Below, one piece after another: positions 35,437 to 47,489 of a stretch of DNA of 64,000 nucleotides; position 1 is the first letter of the stretch; every line of letters starts with the position of its first letter. The notes below the pieces were generated by a model. The model was not told the origin of the DNA. It did not search any database and saw only the letters and a program-made list of their open reading frames with translations. Source of the DNA: Misgurnus anguillicaudatus (taxonomy: Eukaryota; Chordata; Actinopteri; Cypriniformes; Cobitidae); the NCBI RefSeq assembly GCF_027580225.2, contig NC_073354.2, forward strand, positions 25,012,501-25,076,500. The letters run 5' to 3'. The translations under genes were made by a program, and so were the position numbers.

Positions 35437-37980
35437 AGATGTTTGCTTAAATCAAACTATGAGTTCGTAAAAGCAAAGTTGTGATAATTTCTCAATTCCA
35501 CCGCATTAAATTTAAGCACAAACCATCATGTGTGTTTATGTCATAAATCCTAAACCTGATTTCTAAAGCTCTTCCTCCATTCCCCCCTTTTCTCTTCCCA
35601 AGAGCGTAACAAAACATCGGTGTAGAGGTCTTAATCCGTTCCCTCAGGGGGGGCTGCTAATTAATTATTTGTTAATGACTTCAGGGATTTCAGAATGACT
35701 CTTCAGTCAAGATGATAAGATGTTTGCCGGCTGTAGGGGGTTTGGCAGACAGATTAGTCAGGTTGGGAATCACTGAACCAGGTGTGAGTGGGAGACAGAG
35801 AGAACATGTTGGTAATTGCAGAGCACCGGTTCAACGAAAAGTCTTTGTGGCTCCTTTAATAGATTTTACGGTGTGTGTGTGTGTGCATGCGTTTGTACGT
35901 TCATTCCTGATCATAGATCTGTAGCCTCCTAAAGAGCGATGGTTTCCCTTTTTCTCTCTTGATACCTTGTTTCTTTCCTGCTCTTCTAATAAATGCTTGA
36001 AGTGTGCAGAGACGTGAGGGTTTCTAGGACACCCCGCTGTTTTACGGGCCACCCCTGCCAGATAGTTTGACAGGTCAAAATGCCTCACGCTCAGGTCAAG
36101 AGGAGAAAAAGCCTCAGATCTGTGAACAACACGTGTTTTAAAGAACACATAAACCTTCAGGATGAAACTCGCTCATTACGCACAAAAATAACTTTAATCC
36201 TCAAAAAAAAATTATGTTTCATTATTACAGCCAAGAGAGAGGATGTCATGTAGCTTCAAACCAACACAGCGTCGAGAAAATGAAACGATTCAGATTGTAT
36301 TAACTTAAGCACATATGTGACTATCCAATCAGAACAAAAGCGATGAACCAAATCTCATACATGAATTTCAGCCGTGGTATCGCAGCATGCTTCAAATGAA
36401 AGGAGAAAGCCACGGCAGGCTTACATAATTCAACCTTCAAGCTGGGGAGCAGTACGACCTTGAACCAAGACATATACACCCGTGTGTGTGGACAAATTCA
36501 CACTGAGCATCTCGGGACGGCGGAGCCCTGCAGACACTGACTAGACTGATGCTGACGCAGCCAACCCAACCACACCTTCATCTCCACCAGACTGCATCTG
36601 AAAGCAGAAATTGCTGCATTTGCATTCAGTACAAAGGTAGGAAGGCAAAACACATCTAAATTCAATGACTGTATATTAATAATGAGTTTTGAAGCCATCA
36701 AATATGGAATACCACCTATAATGTCCGAAAACCCTGCGTGTGCATTTGAAAAAAAACAAATGATGCCTGCAGTCTATCATAACATTTTTGTATCATTTTA
36801 TAATTTTTTTACTGTATTATTATTTTTATTGCATTTTCAACATTGAAATCATCACTAAAATCCATCTTTTTTTGGAGGTACCTCACACTAAAACCCTGCC
36901 CATTTAGTCTGCACAGTGAGGTAGCTGCACTGGTTCGATACACAACCTCAGTCTTTCTCTGCAGTCTCCAGCATCATCTATATCTCCGTAGCCCCTCCCC
37001 TTTTATCCTCACATTGTCTTGGTCTGCGTTCTCTCTGTCCGTCTTTCTGTCTCCGCAGTCTGGCAGTTTAGCTGGTGCCAGTCTGTTTCAATAAGAGGGG
37101 CTGAAAAAAGCTTGTGCGCGCATGTAGGTATAGGGTATATCTATAGACTGTGTGGCAATGGATTGATCATAGGTCTGTAGCGCCCCCATGAGGCAGACAG
37201 TGACATTGCACATCATATGGGGAAAATAGAGGGGGATGATGAAATCCTGGCTGCTTTTCAGCAACAAGCCATACAGTGAGATCATCCCTTTTCACTATAC
37301 GTCTAGCCCCCTGTGCACAAGCGCTCATGCGCTCCTGTCATTATGCAAGCGACAGACGGGAAAAAAGAGAGAGAGAGAGAGAGAGAGAGGCAGGGGTCTA
37401 CAAGGACACATGAAACACATACTGTCTAGAACATGCTCACACACTTATACATTTACATTCAGCTCATGCTATATAAATAAATATTGATTTCCCAGACGCT
37501 TATACAGTCTGCACAAGTTACAGACTGCAGCTTTATATAACAAAGACCACCAACAATCATTTAAACACCTATGTAGTATGCAAATTTGAAATTCTATATT
37601 ATTTTAAATATTTTGCATATAATTAAAAAATAATTAATTGTAATGGGACTCAAAAAAGTATAATTTTTTGTGCCTGTTTCCAGTAATTTATTGACTTATT
37701 TTTTGGCATTCCAATAGATATATGCCATACACATAGTTTATCACTATTTACCATAAAGATTTTAAATTGATGCCCAAGAAACCCATAAATTATGTAAATC
37801 AAAAGTTGTGGAGTTTAATTAAAATATGAGAAAATGACAAGCATTGGGTAAATAATAATTTAATTGTTATGGTTTCATACACTGTACTATTGTTCAGTAA
37901 CCTTTATGTGATTTTATTGGTTTTATTCAAGCTAAGATTACTAACTAAAACCCGACTATATTCGGTCACACCAACTTGAA
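35437..37980. other. Unique stretch, repeat-poor
   Basis: No gene recognised. 35540-35850 and 36120-36620 are balanced, high-complexity blocks that could be conserved non-coding DNA. Short GT (35869-35885) and GA (37370-37390) repeats are present. The minus-strand frame 35831-36148 shows no known domain. Confidence 0.3.
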
Positions 37981-38215
37981 GTCATTTTTAAAGGTTCGAA
38001 TAGATAGAAATTGTGAAAATTCCTGTCGTACAATGTAAGAAATGTATGGTATTGTACACCCTACATGTAAAGAACAAAGCCCGGATAGCAGGCTGCAGTA
38101 TCCCAGGTGCCGCGAACAAAGAATCTCAGCTCACGGCTGAAAAGTGTATTACACAACTGTACAATAAAGGATTGGCTGAGATGAGCTTAAATCTGACTCC
38201 AGGTAATAAATCCAC
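37981..38215. promoter_or_regulatory. Candidate enhancer-like block with SOX-type motifs
   Basis: Balanced composition. GAACAAAG occurs twice (38072-38079 and 38114-38121) and ACAATAAAGG once (38161-38170); AACAAAG fits the SOX/HMG-box core. This is motif reading only; conservation has not been tested. Confidence 0.25.
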
Positions 38216-39817
38216 AAACGCACATACACACACTTTCTCTTGTGTATAGACAAAGCCTCAGTCTTTTTCTCTTTGTTACCAATCTCTCTTCATGGGCTCT
38301 TAACCTTAAAGCTGAAACAACTAGCCCTACAGTATGTAGTTCATAAAAAAGCATGTTGGGACACACACAGTGTAGGGTCTCGGCAACAAAGAAAATGTAC
38401 AGTACAGGCTGACTGCTGGGCTTTTCAAATGATCCAGTACCAAAGCATTAAGAGCCATTAATCATGAGCAGGACCGGCGATATGAATTCATGAGCGCATC
38501 ACGCTGGGGTCACCTCAGTCATTCAGCCGAGTGTTTCCTCGGCATTCCCACGACATTCACGCAGAATTCCCAAACCTTACCACACACGGAGCCCGAACCG
38601 AACTCCCCGTACCTCACAAAGGTAAACGGCTCCCAGCATACGGGAGGGAGTCGGCTCCTGTCCGATTCCGTCAAAGCAAACGTCCGTCCGCGCACAATCG
38701 CTCAGTATGGAAGAAGACAAGAGACAAAATTACCAAGCACAACCAATTAAAGAACACAATGTGTTGAAGAAAAGTGAAAAACACAGAGAGGGAAAAGAAT
38801 AGAAAGGCAAAAATCCTTTCCTTTGTTATGGCCATGTTTGAAGCCTTTGTGCCAATGGAAATGTTTCAGGTTTAAGTGAATAGCCAGTGACGGGTGAGCA
38901 GAGTAGCGGGGCACATGAATTACCCCGGGAGGGGCGGTGGATGACCGGAGGGGATGCAAGAACAATGGCAAAGCGCTGGTCCGGGTTGGAGCTCTATTTG
39001 TGCGGCAGATGGATGCTGCTTTGCGCAATTTGTGCGCTGTACATGATAAGAGGCCCAGTAGAGCTCAATTAATTTTACTGTCCGATCACACACATACATT
39101 AAGCAATTATATCTACTTATTTGGTATAATTAACCCCTTATGGGACACAATGAGGAAAAAAACTCTCCTTAAAATTAAACCCAATCACAATATCAATAAG
39201 CATTTGTTTTGTTGCTTTAAGGCAACATTGTACCACAAATGGACCATCTAAAACATTCATGCAAAGCGGGAATTAAATGAAACCTTAATGAGTTTGGACA
39301 ACCCCTCTCCCTCATAGCGCTGCCGTTTGGTAGCGCAGCTCAGGTTCTGCTGTCATTTCCATATCATTACACAATCATTGTTGTTGGATTTCAGCCTCCT
39401 CAGTGTCCCAGCTCCATGGCTGCTGTTGCTTATTAGGGGCCCTGAGGTTGGTCCACTCGCCTCTGCCCTACACACAGCACTCTGTTCTGGTGAGCATCGT
39501 AGGTGGGTGAGGCGGAGGGCCAATCACCCACATTAGTTCCCAGGAGTGGAGCACCATGGGCCCCCAAGATTCCCCCCAGGGGTAGAGGCATCTGGATAGG
39601 GGGAAGAGGGGGGCACGATTGTCAAAAGCCATCAGATCTCAATATAAAGCAGAGTTTTTCCACTTTTTTTACTTTTTAAAATCCTTTCTCTTTCTTTTCA
39701 TCGCCCCCTTTTCATTTTTCTTCAATGGCGGTTTCTTTCGGCCTTTCTCTCTTCTGCTCTCGCCATTATGTTTTCTGCTCTCTAGAATTGGTTGTGGAAT
39801 GCATGCCTCGGGATTTT
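38216..39817. other. Unique stretch with candidate conserved blocks
   Basis: No gene recognised. 38440-38720, 38880-39070 and 39300-39600 are compositionally balanced islands without repeat words. They could be conserved regulatory DNA or simply unique sequence. Overlapping short frames in several phases speak against coding. Confidence 0.3.
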
Positions 39818-39935
39818 AAAGAGGTAGTGCACCCAAAAATGAAAGTCGTGTGTCATTTACTCGCCTTTATGCAGTTCCAAACCTGCATGAGTTCCCTTCT
39901 TCTCCATCACAGCTATAAGAAAATCTTTTCACCCT
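39818..39935 (+). mobile_element. Truncated left arm of the TTCACCC MITE family
   Basis: TTTAAAGAGGTAGTGCACCCAAAAATGAAAG with CATTTACTCGCCTTTATGCAGTTCCAAACCTGCATGAG matches the left arm of the 1876-2189 family with many changes. The right arm is missing. Confidence 0.7.
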
Positions 39936-40340
39936 TCGCAACAAGACACAGATGATGCCATACATAATAAATGCATCAGATTGAATATAGTGTGCATTTG
40001 CATTATTAATAATAGCCGGGGTGAGTGAGTTCATACATACAGAGAGAAATGAGACAGGCGCTCACACACACAAAGCAAATCACTCTCTGTACATGACCTC
40101 ATCAGAAGTTTATATAATCTACTAATATCATTGATTTACACCAATGAATGCTACAGACACTCATCTGTGTTTCATCATTTCATAATCCTGATCCACCTGC
40201 AATAATCCACATTTGACGAGGGTACCAACATTTTTTGATGATGTAATGAGTATGAAATGTTACATTACCGCAAATGATGAATAATTACAGAGTAGATCTT
40301 ACACTTTCAATGCAAAGCCCTACAAAAATGTACCATGGTA
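39936..40340. other. Non-coding stretch
   Basis: Nothing recognised. Confidence 0.4.
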
Positions 40341-40348
40341 ACTATAGT

Positions 40349-41396
40349 TAGGGCTGTCACGATTATGAAATTTGGCTGGCGGTTACTTGTCTAATAAATT
40401 GTGACGATTATGGCAATTAATTTTCTGTTTTATTGCTTTGACATTTACTTCTCATCATTTTTTGTTTGTTTGTTTGTTTGTTCATGAAATAATTTTCACA
40501 CATGATCCTACTAAGGTCATATTAGTACTGGACCATATGTCTGAAGTTGCTGCAAAAAAATCTATTTCTAACAGATTCTTAACCTGATAAGGAACACTGT
40601 GCCGTACACGGTACACCCCCTCCCTTGCACGTGAGGCTGCATTACGTCATTGTAACTTTGAAGCATTAAATCTTCTAAATATACGGTCATGCGGCACATC
40701 GTTGAAAAGCTTAGACTTTAGGGATTCCATTAAGTGCACACACAAAGCAAAATATGATTATTAGCAGTCATAAAACTGTAATCTAGTTGTTAGTTACCTG
40801 AACCGGGCGGCGCCGATTTAGGATATTTACTTACCTTCAAAATCTTCCACTTCGGTGAAATTGTCCAAAACAAATTGTTCATAAATCCAAGGAAATGGAA
40901 TATCCAAACCTTTTAATCCAAAATGATTTGTTCATCTCACAATCTTGACGTTTCTGACTGAATTACGATATAAATAGTGTGTACAATTAGTTCACTAATG
41001 GACATTCGTTTACATCTCACTTTTCAGTCACGATTTATAATGAATATATTCGGATGTCACGTTTATTGTGCAACATCTGAGGAACAAATACGCCCCCTTG
41101 CCGTTCCATAAGAGGCTACGTATAGCATCCTTCACTTCCTTAAATTTGGAATTGCTGTCTTGGAAATTTATGTTTTACCTGGCAGTTCATACTGCTTATC
41201 AAAGTTTTGCAGCATTTTTTTAAATTTTTTTCCACTGTATTTAATGGCTATGGCTTTACAATCTTGTTTATACAAGCGCTGCAGCTCCCCCTTGTGTTTT
41301 TTAAAGAGATGTGCAATCATTGCGGTGATCTGAAATCATCACGATGAGGTCAAACAATTGCGATGAGACGATTATTTAATCATTGTGACAGCCCTA
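40349..41396. mobile_element. hAT-type non-autonomous element, TAGGGCTGTCAC TIRs
   Basis: Starts TAGGGCTGTCACGATTATGA and ends with GTGACAGCCCTA. ACTATAGT is duplicated perfectly at 40341-40348 and 41397-41404. The 8 bp TSD and 12 bp TIR are hAT hallmarks. The 1,048 bp interior has no transposase frame. A (TTTG)n stretch lies near 40462-40484. Confidence 0.92.
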
Positions 41397-41408
41397 ACTA
41401 TAGTTACT

Positions 41409-41445
41409 CATTTACTCATTTTTCCAAAGCGACTTACAAACAAGA
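41409..41445 (-). repeat. SINE-tail-like fragment
   Basis: TCCAAAGCGACTTACA read in reverse gives the TGTAAGTCGCTTTGGA tail word of the cyprinid tRNA-SINE family. Confidence 0.55.
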
Positions 41446-41619
41446 GCATTATCATTTTGTCCAGTTCTTAACAAAAAAAAAATAATAATATGGCATCTCT
41501 CTAAAACAAAAGCTTTCAAAATCTTTCTATACGAGTTCTGTATTGTATAGCATCAATATTTGATTTCAATCGTTGACTTCAATTTTTGACACTGCCTTAT
41601 AGTAAGTTTATATTTCCAC

Positions 41620-41896
41620 TAGGCCGGTTACCGATTTCAAGGTATACCGAGGTTTTAAACATTCGAGGTTACATAACCTTACAGAAACATTTTCTGTAAT
41701 ACTGTTTGCAAGGTGAGCTGGGTTTACACAAAATACATAAAATCATTAAAGTAATGTAATTTACATTTAATATATATTACAAACATATTTTTTTAAAAGA
41801 AAATTCTAATTTAAAGGCTTCATTTTCACCCAGCATACATGGTGTATGTTGCTTAAGGTTATCATACCGCCAAAATCTCATACCGGCCCATGCCTA
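41620..41896. mobile_element. 277 bp hAT-type MITE, TAGGCCGGTTACCG end
   Basis: Left TAGGCCGGTTACCG; the right end in reverse complement is TAGGCATGGGCCGGTATGAG. ATTTCCAC is duplicated exactly at 41612-41619 and 41897-41904. A degenerate relative lies at 10525-10712. Confidence 0.9.
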
Positions 41897-41929
41897 ATTT
41901 CCACTGAATGTTCTTTACATGATGTAGGA

Positions 41930-42367
41930 TTAAAGGGATAGTTCACTTTAAAATGAAAATTCTGTCATCATTTACTCATTCTCATGTTGTTCTAAACCTG
42001 TATGAATTTTTTTCTGATGAACACAAAAGAAGATATTTTGAGAAATGATGGTAAACACACAGCAGTAAGTGACCATAGACTTAGTAGGAGAAAAATATTT
42101 TGGAAGTATACCGTGATAAATGACTAAGAAAATATTTTGATAAATGATGGTAAGCACACTGTTGACAGTACCCATTAAATTCCATCATATTTTTTATTCC
42201 TACTATGGAAGTCTATGGTCACTTACCGCCATGTGTTGTTTACCACCATTTCTCAAAATATCTTCTTTTGTGTTCATCAGAAAAACGAAATTCATACAGG
42301 TTTAGAACAACATGAGGATGAGTAAATGATGACAGAATTTTCATTTCAAAGTGAAATATCCCTTTAA
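41930..42367. mobile_element. 438 bp TTAA palindromic MITE (GGGATAGTTCAC family)
   Basis: TTAAAGGGATAGTTCAC on the left and GTGAAATATCCCTTTAA on the right. Arms pair through TGAAAATTCTGTCATCATTTACTC, AACCTGTATGAA and CACAAAAGAAGATATTTTGAG blocks. The middle carries an extra, partly duplicated AGATATTTTGA/AATATTTTGATAAATGATGGTAA segment, so it is longer than the 1876-2189 copy. Confidence 0.9.
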
Positions 42368-44733
42368 AAAAAAGCTGGATTTTCACAGACTGGGTCCCAA
42401 ATGATTGAAAGCCGTATATAAACAAGTTACCACAGTTGTCTTGTAGTAACAATAAAGCATTGTGCTGTAAACTAACAAAGATCCCAAAACATTATCCAAA
42501 TGTGTTTGTGTGTTAGGGAGAAACCACAAAGAAAAGAGAGAGACAAAGAAAAGGAAAAAGAGAAACACGCAATTATCCTTAAATCAAGCCACAAGACATC
42601 TCAAGAGTGTAATGTTAATGTCTGAGGCAGAAGCGACACATAAAGGGAACAAGATCTGCATCTCTGCTCTCTGTTCAAACAACCAATTAGCCAATCAGCA
42701 ACCAAAGCTCTACATGGTTGTAGATTTTAATTGGCAGTTTCCTCCTCCCCTTCCCTAACACATTTTGTTTTTGTGCAGTGACAGAAAAGAAAGACTCATC
42801 TGCTTCAACGCAGCAGTGAAACTCACCAACCCTCGCGCAACAACACAGGCACTTATCTGCATATGACAGAGATGATTTAAATAAAGAGTACATATGTAAA
42901 ACAGGGGGCGGAGTGCGTACTTTGTTAAAGCAGTGCTAATTATTCAAGTAAGCTGTCGGCCAATCAAAGCCCTGCTTAGAGTAATAATAAACCGTGGCGC
43001 ACTCGAAATAAAGATTGTGCCTAATCTGATGACATGCATTTTAGAGTAACATGCTAGAACAGAAGCTATATTGATTAATTGTAAATTATCACTTTTAAAA
43101 TCAGCAAGGCAGTTTTTAGCTTTTAAGCCCTATTCAGATAAGATTGGAGTCTTTATGTTGAAGATTTTGCTAGTAAGGCAGTGAGGAGAAGAGACATACA
43201 AATATACACCAAGACCACCCCAACTGTCACGGTTGCTGTGGAATGTAGCGTTACCACAAAAACGATGGGGTCTCCCCCTAAACCGCAGTGAAAGGGGTGG
43301 GGGGTGCTTTCTTCCACCTTTTCCATCTAAATCTAAGAGCAAATTTAGGGTATATCCTGCCCTGGAACCGTTTTCCAATGCTTTTGATCACGGAGACTCC
43401 TCCCTGAACTCACTGAGATTGGGTCCAGGAGGAAAACGGGCAGGTTTGTACTTAAGCCGTTTAAATTCCAGTTCTGAACAGACAGGAAAAAATGAGGGAG
43501 CCTGTGACCATTATGTCCACATTTTCCCCCTTAAGTCACAGGGAATGTTTGGTGTGGAAATCACGCGTTACCTTAAAAGCACATTTCAGTTCTTTAAATT
43601 CTCGTTCCCCAGGGGGTTATTTAATATGTGAAGCACTTCCAGTTCAAAAATAACATAACCCCTCCGAGCATGAGGTCTTCATGAAGTGCGCAGAAGCCAC
43701 ACACCATCACTTCAACATCAAAATATTTGTGACTGCGGACGAAGATTTTATTGCTCAGTGGTTGCTCTTTCTTGGCTCAGGAGAATAGAGTTTATTTAAG
43801 TATTAACTTTCTCGTTCTCAGATGTTTCTCCTAAAATGTTGCAAATTTGAGCTCAGTCTGTGACATTATTAAGATTTCTTCTCAAACATCTGTGAGATTT
43901 TTAGGTATTTTCTTAGAAAAAACATCTGAGACACATTTATTAAATTTATTAAAGAAATAACTACGATATTAAAGTTGCAATGAAATTGAAATGAAAAACT
44001 GTCATTTGTTTTGGAACATTGTGGTATTTTTTTTACAAATGACTTATCTGTGAGCTTCATTATTAAAAAAAATGTATGTTCCCTCGAAATCTTTAATCAA
44101 AAATGCAAATCTCATTCCCTCCAGCAAGCAATAGGTGTGTTTGAGTTCCTGCAAAGCTGCGCAGACCAGTCTGCGAGGTTTGCCGCTTGCAGTCGAGGGA
44201 GGAATTGAAGACGGAGCCGTCAAGTCAGACACCCACTGTTTAATTTTTTATTGTGAATTAAGTAATTTAGATGGTGAATTTGTTAAAAACAAATCTTTGA
44301 ATAAAAAGTTGCAACCAGAAACACTTTATATCGAATATATTGATTGCTGCTTATACTGTATGCCCAAAATAACGGGAAACATAAGCCTACATTAGAGTTT
44401 CTACCTCAAATTCATAGGTCCGCTATTATCCACTAGATGGCGATCTTACCCAACTTAAACACTGACGCATTCACTCAACACTAAAAACACAGTGTACCCA
44501 CTGCGCAAAGTTTTCATGTAATTTTTGGAAGTCCGAATCCGGTCCATAAAAGGGGTTGTTTTGTAACGCCAGGTGATGTCTTTTTTTCGACGTCTTCTGC
44601 ACGTCTAAAGGTTGACATCCATAGGACCTCCGTGTAAGGAAAAGAGACATGAAAAAAGCTAAAAGAGATGATTGTCTCTGCACTTCACCCATCCATTGCG
44701 ATACCGAAACACTTTAGTCATTTTCTGCTAGCC
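42368..44733. other. Unique stretch
   Basis: No gene recognised. 42900-43010 and 43130-43660 are balanced blocks. The 132-codon frame 43233-43631 is open but shows no known domain, and a competing frame on the other strand is open as well. The rest is AT-rich. Confidence 0.3.
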
Positions 44734-44799
44734 ATGGGATTCGAACTACCGATCTTTGGGTTACAAGCAAGTCTCGCTAACCACTCAGCCACACGGCCA
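44734..44799 (-). repeat. tRNA-like SINE head or tRNA pseudogene
   Basis: On the minus strand GGCCGTGTGGCTGAGTGG gives a good A box, and AGTTCGAATCCC 36 bp on gives a good B box. GCCGTG can pair with CATGGC as an acceptor-like stem and the D-arm GCT/AGC pairs. The anticodon and T arms do not fold into a canonical tRNA, so a functional tRNA is unlikely. Confidence 0.65.
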
Positions 44800-45098
44800 T
44801 ATCCTAGCATCATATATAAGGCACACTTATTGCATTCATACCATGAACTCAACACTAACAATATTTTCATGTTAAATTGTTAGTATGGTCATATACTTTT
44901 AATATAACGAACTACACATTTAATTACAGATTTTTTATAGGAATTTGTTTATAATTCAAGAAAGCAGAAAAAACAGTACTGTATAAATAATATAGACTAT
45001 TCGTAAGTATTATTCATGTTGGTACAATAATGCTGATATTTGTAAATAAACACATTTTTATAGGCCTAATCATGTAATATAGACATAGGCCTGTCATA

Positions 45099-45355
45099 GA
45101 CGTCCAAATGACGACCAAAGAATTACCCAGTTCAAACGTCAAATGTTGCCCGTAAATATGACGTCCAAATAACGTCCAAAAAAATTACCCAGTTTAAACG
45201 TGAAATGTTGCCGCAAATATGACGTCCAAATGACGTCCAAAAAATTACCCAATTCAAACGTCAAATGTTGCCGTAAATATGACGTCCAAATGACATCCAA
45301 AAAATGACCCACTTCAAACGTCAAATGTTGCACGTAAATATGACGTCCAAGTAGG
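45099..45355. repeat. Tandem array, four 60-61 bp units
   Basis: Units start with GACGTCCAAATGACGTCC-like sequence at 45099, 45160, 45221 and 45281, with a partial fifth at 45342. Each continues with AAATTACCCAGTTCAAACGTCAAATGTTGCC-like sequence. Spacing is 61, 61, 60 and 61 bp. Beyond it, 45356-45480 keeps GACGTC words. The repetitive minus-strand peptide frames here are artefacts of the array. Confidence 0.92.
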
Positions 45356-45704
45356 GTCATGGTTGGACGTACAAATAATGGACCTTTTTGGACGTCGAAT
45401 AGATGTCCAGAATTGGTCACGGACCGACGGACCCAATAAAGACATGATCTGCACGTCTATTCGACGTCCCGTGTTTAGTGGGTAGTTCTGTTCATGGCTC
45501 TGAATCTGATCTCTTACAAAAGTTCTACACAAAAATTGAATTATCTCCGAAGGTAAGATGAAATTTTTTTTTAAAGCTGAGCGTCTGTTCTTTCATTTGA
45601 TATTTTTTAAGTTTAATTCAAGAAGATCGGTTTTTTTGGAAGCCATTAAACTAAAACTGGGTGGCAACTTTAAAAAAAAAACGTTGATGGGGAAAGAGTT
45701 AAAG

Positions 45705-47489
45705 TTAAAGGAAGAGTCTACTCATTTTCAATATTAAAATATGTTATTACTAGGGCTGTCAAAATTGACGCGTTAATAACGCATTAACGCAAATTCATTT
45801 TAACGCGGCTAATTTTATTAACGGCAATTAACGCAACGCGCAATTTCTGTTTGACCCTTGGTACAGCCCATAGTTGAATGAACAGAGACGCAGACAAAAT
45901 TGACCCTGTTTAAATGAGTCAAAGGTTTTCATAAAAATAAGAACACTTAGCAAATCGTCTAGCAAATCCAATGCTCTAAATGCTCGTTGGACATCTGAAA
46001 TGATCTTTATTTATACGTCTGAGAGGTGTAACGTTACCGTCCTCCTAATGCTTAATCTACAAAGATGCGTCTCAATTCATTTTGGTTTCGCTTTTATGCA
46101 TGACTTAGAAAATAGACTGCAGGACTTGCTTGATGTTAAAAGAGTCATTAAGAGAGATAAAGTTCGCTACCTGATTAATGTTAAAGAGTTATTAAGAGCG
46201 ACAAGACTCAAAAGCGATCTCCTCACGCTGACTGACTGACATCTGAAGCGCGTGCACACAGACGCGCGAGTGCGCGACCCGGATATATAGACATCTACAC
46301 AAACTTACAGTTTTTAAAAAATCTGTTTTGATAAGAGTTCAGGCAGGTAGGATCTATAATCTGTTATGTCTTAAGTAAATGTTTGGTTAACTGTTGGGTA
46401 AAAATATCTGATGTGTAACATTATATTAGATTACTTGGATTTTAAGCAGTCTGTCTTAATGTCAATCAAACAAAAGAAAAAAGTTTAACATATATTGATG
46501 ATGTTTTTGCTTTGTGTGTGCTAAATCTATTAGTTTTACCAGTGATTTTAAGGTAGGGATGTGGTAGTTTAATGTATGGATGTGGTAATTTTTGTGGTAA
46601 TTTAACTTTGCTGACTCTTTCAACTTCAAACAGTTGTAGTTCTGTCATATTTTGTTATATTTTTAACAAATCATGCATTGTTCTATGTTTTAATAGAGAA
46701 TGTCAAAATATGAACAACTATTTTTTGAAAATTTGCTAATTCCATCTCAATTTGACAGCACATGTCACAAATGATGCAGCAGCAAACAAAAAATGGAGAA
46801 AGAAAATTCTTCTGAAAGGAAAATTCATATACAAAACAATGGCTTAATGGTTCTGTTAAAAATGTAAACAGGCTGTTGTTAACATAATTAGCATAAAGCA
46901 TCTATATATGTATATATGATTAGAGTATTAAAAACCTGAAAGGTGTTAAATTAGGGTAAATTAAGAACAGATAAAATGTGCGATTAATTTGTGATTAATC
47001 GCGAGTTAACTCATGAAATTATGCGATTAATCTAGATTAATTTTTTTAATCTATTGACAGCCCTAGTTATTACCTTAACTAAGAATTGTTGATACATCCC
47101 TCTATCATCTGTGTGCGTGCACGTAAGCGCTGGAGCGCGCTGCGACGCTTCGATAGCATTTAGCTTAGCCCCATTCATTCAATGGTACCATTTAGAGATA
47201 AAGTTGAAGTGACCAAACACATCAACGTTTTTCCTATTTAAGACGAGTAGTTATACGAGCAAGTTTGGTGGTACAAAATAAAACGTAGCGCTTTTCTAAG
47301 CGGATTTAAAAGAGGAGCTACATGTTATGGCCTAATAGCACTTTTGGGAGTACTTCGACTCGGCGCAGTAACACCTACCCTCTCCCATTATTAGAGTGAG
47401 AAGGGGAGCAGACTTTTCAGGCGAGTCGAAGTACTCCCAAAAGTGCTATTACGCCATAAAATATAGTTCCTCTTTTAAATCCGCACTTT
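45705..47489. mobile_element. TTAA foldback element split by a hAT copy
   Basis: Starts TTAAAGGAAGAG at 45705. After the hAT insertion it continues from 47074 with TTAGCTTAGCCCCATTCATTCAATGG, then a hairpin core whose arms match (AGTACTTCGACTCG / CGAGTCGAAGTACT, and GCGGATTTAAAAGAGG / CCTCTTTTAAATCCGC). The right arm stops near 47489, so the element is truncated. Confidence 0.75.
45751..47065. mobile_element. 1.3 kb hAT-type element, TAGGGCTGTCAA TIRs
   Basis: TAGGGCTGTCAAAATTGACG at the left, TTGACAGCCCTA at the right, and an exact 8 bp duplication GTTATTAC at 45743-45750 and 47066-47073. Subterminal regions are rich in GCGTTAAT/ATTAATCGC words, likely transposase-binding repeats. No transposase frame remains. 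It lies inside a TTAA foldback. Confidence 0.92.

Noticed and set aside
43233..43631. 132-codon frame
   Set aside because: No family features, and the opposite strand is open over the same bases.
44734..44799. Functional tRNA gene
   Set aside because: A and B boxes and part of the acceptor stem are present, but the anticodon and T arms do not form a canonical cloverleaf.
45099..45355. CRISPR array
   Set aside because: Units are contiguous 61 bp repeats without unique spacers, in a vertebrate genome.
45139..45532. Minus-strand frames with repeated DVIWTSYLRQH-type peptides
   Set aside because: The peptide repeat is only the reading of the 61 bp tandem array, whose 60 bp unit happens to be near a multiple of three.
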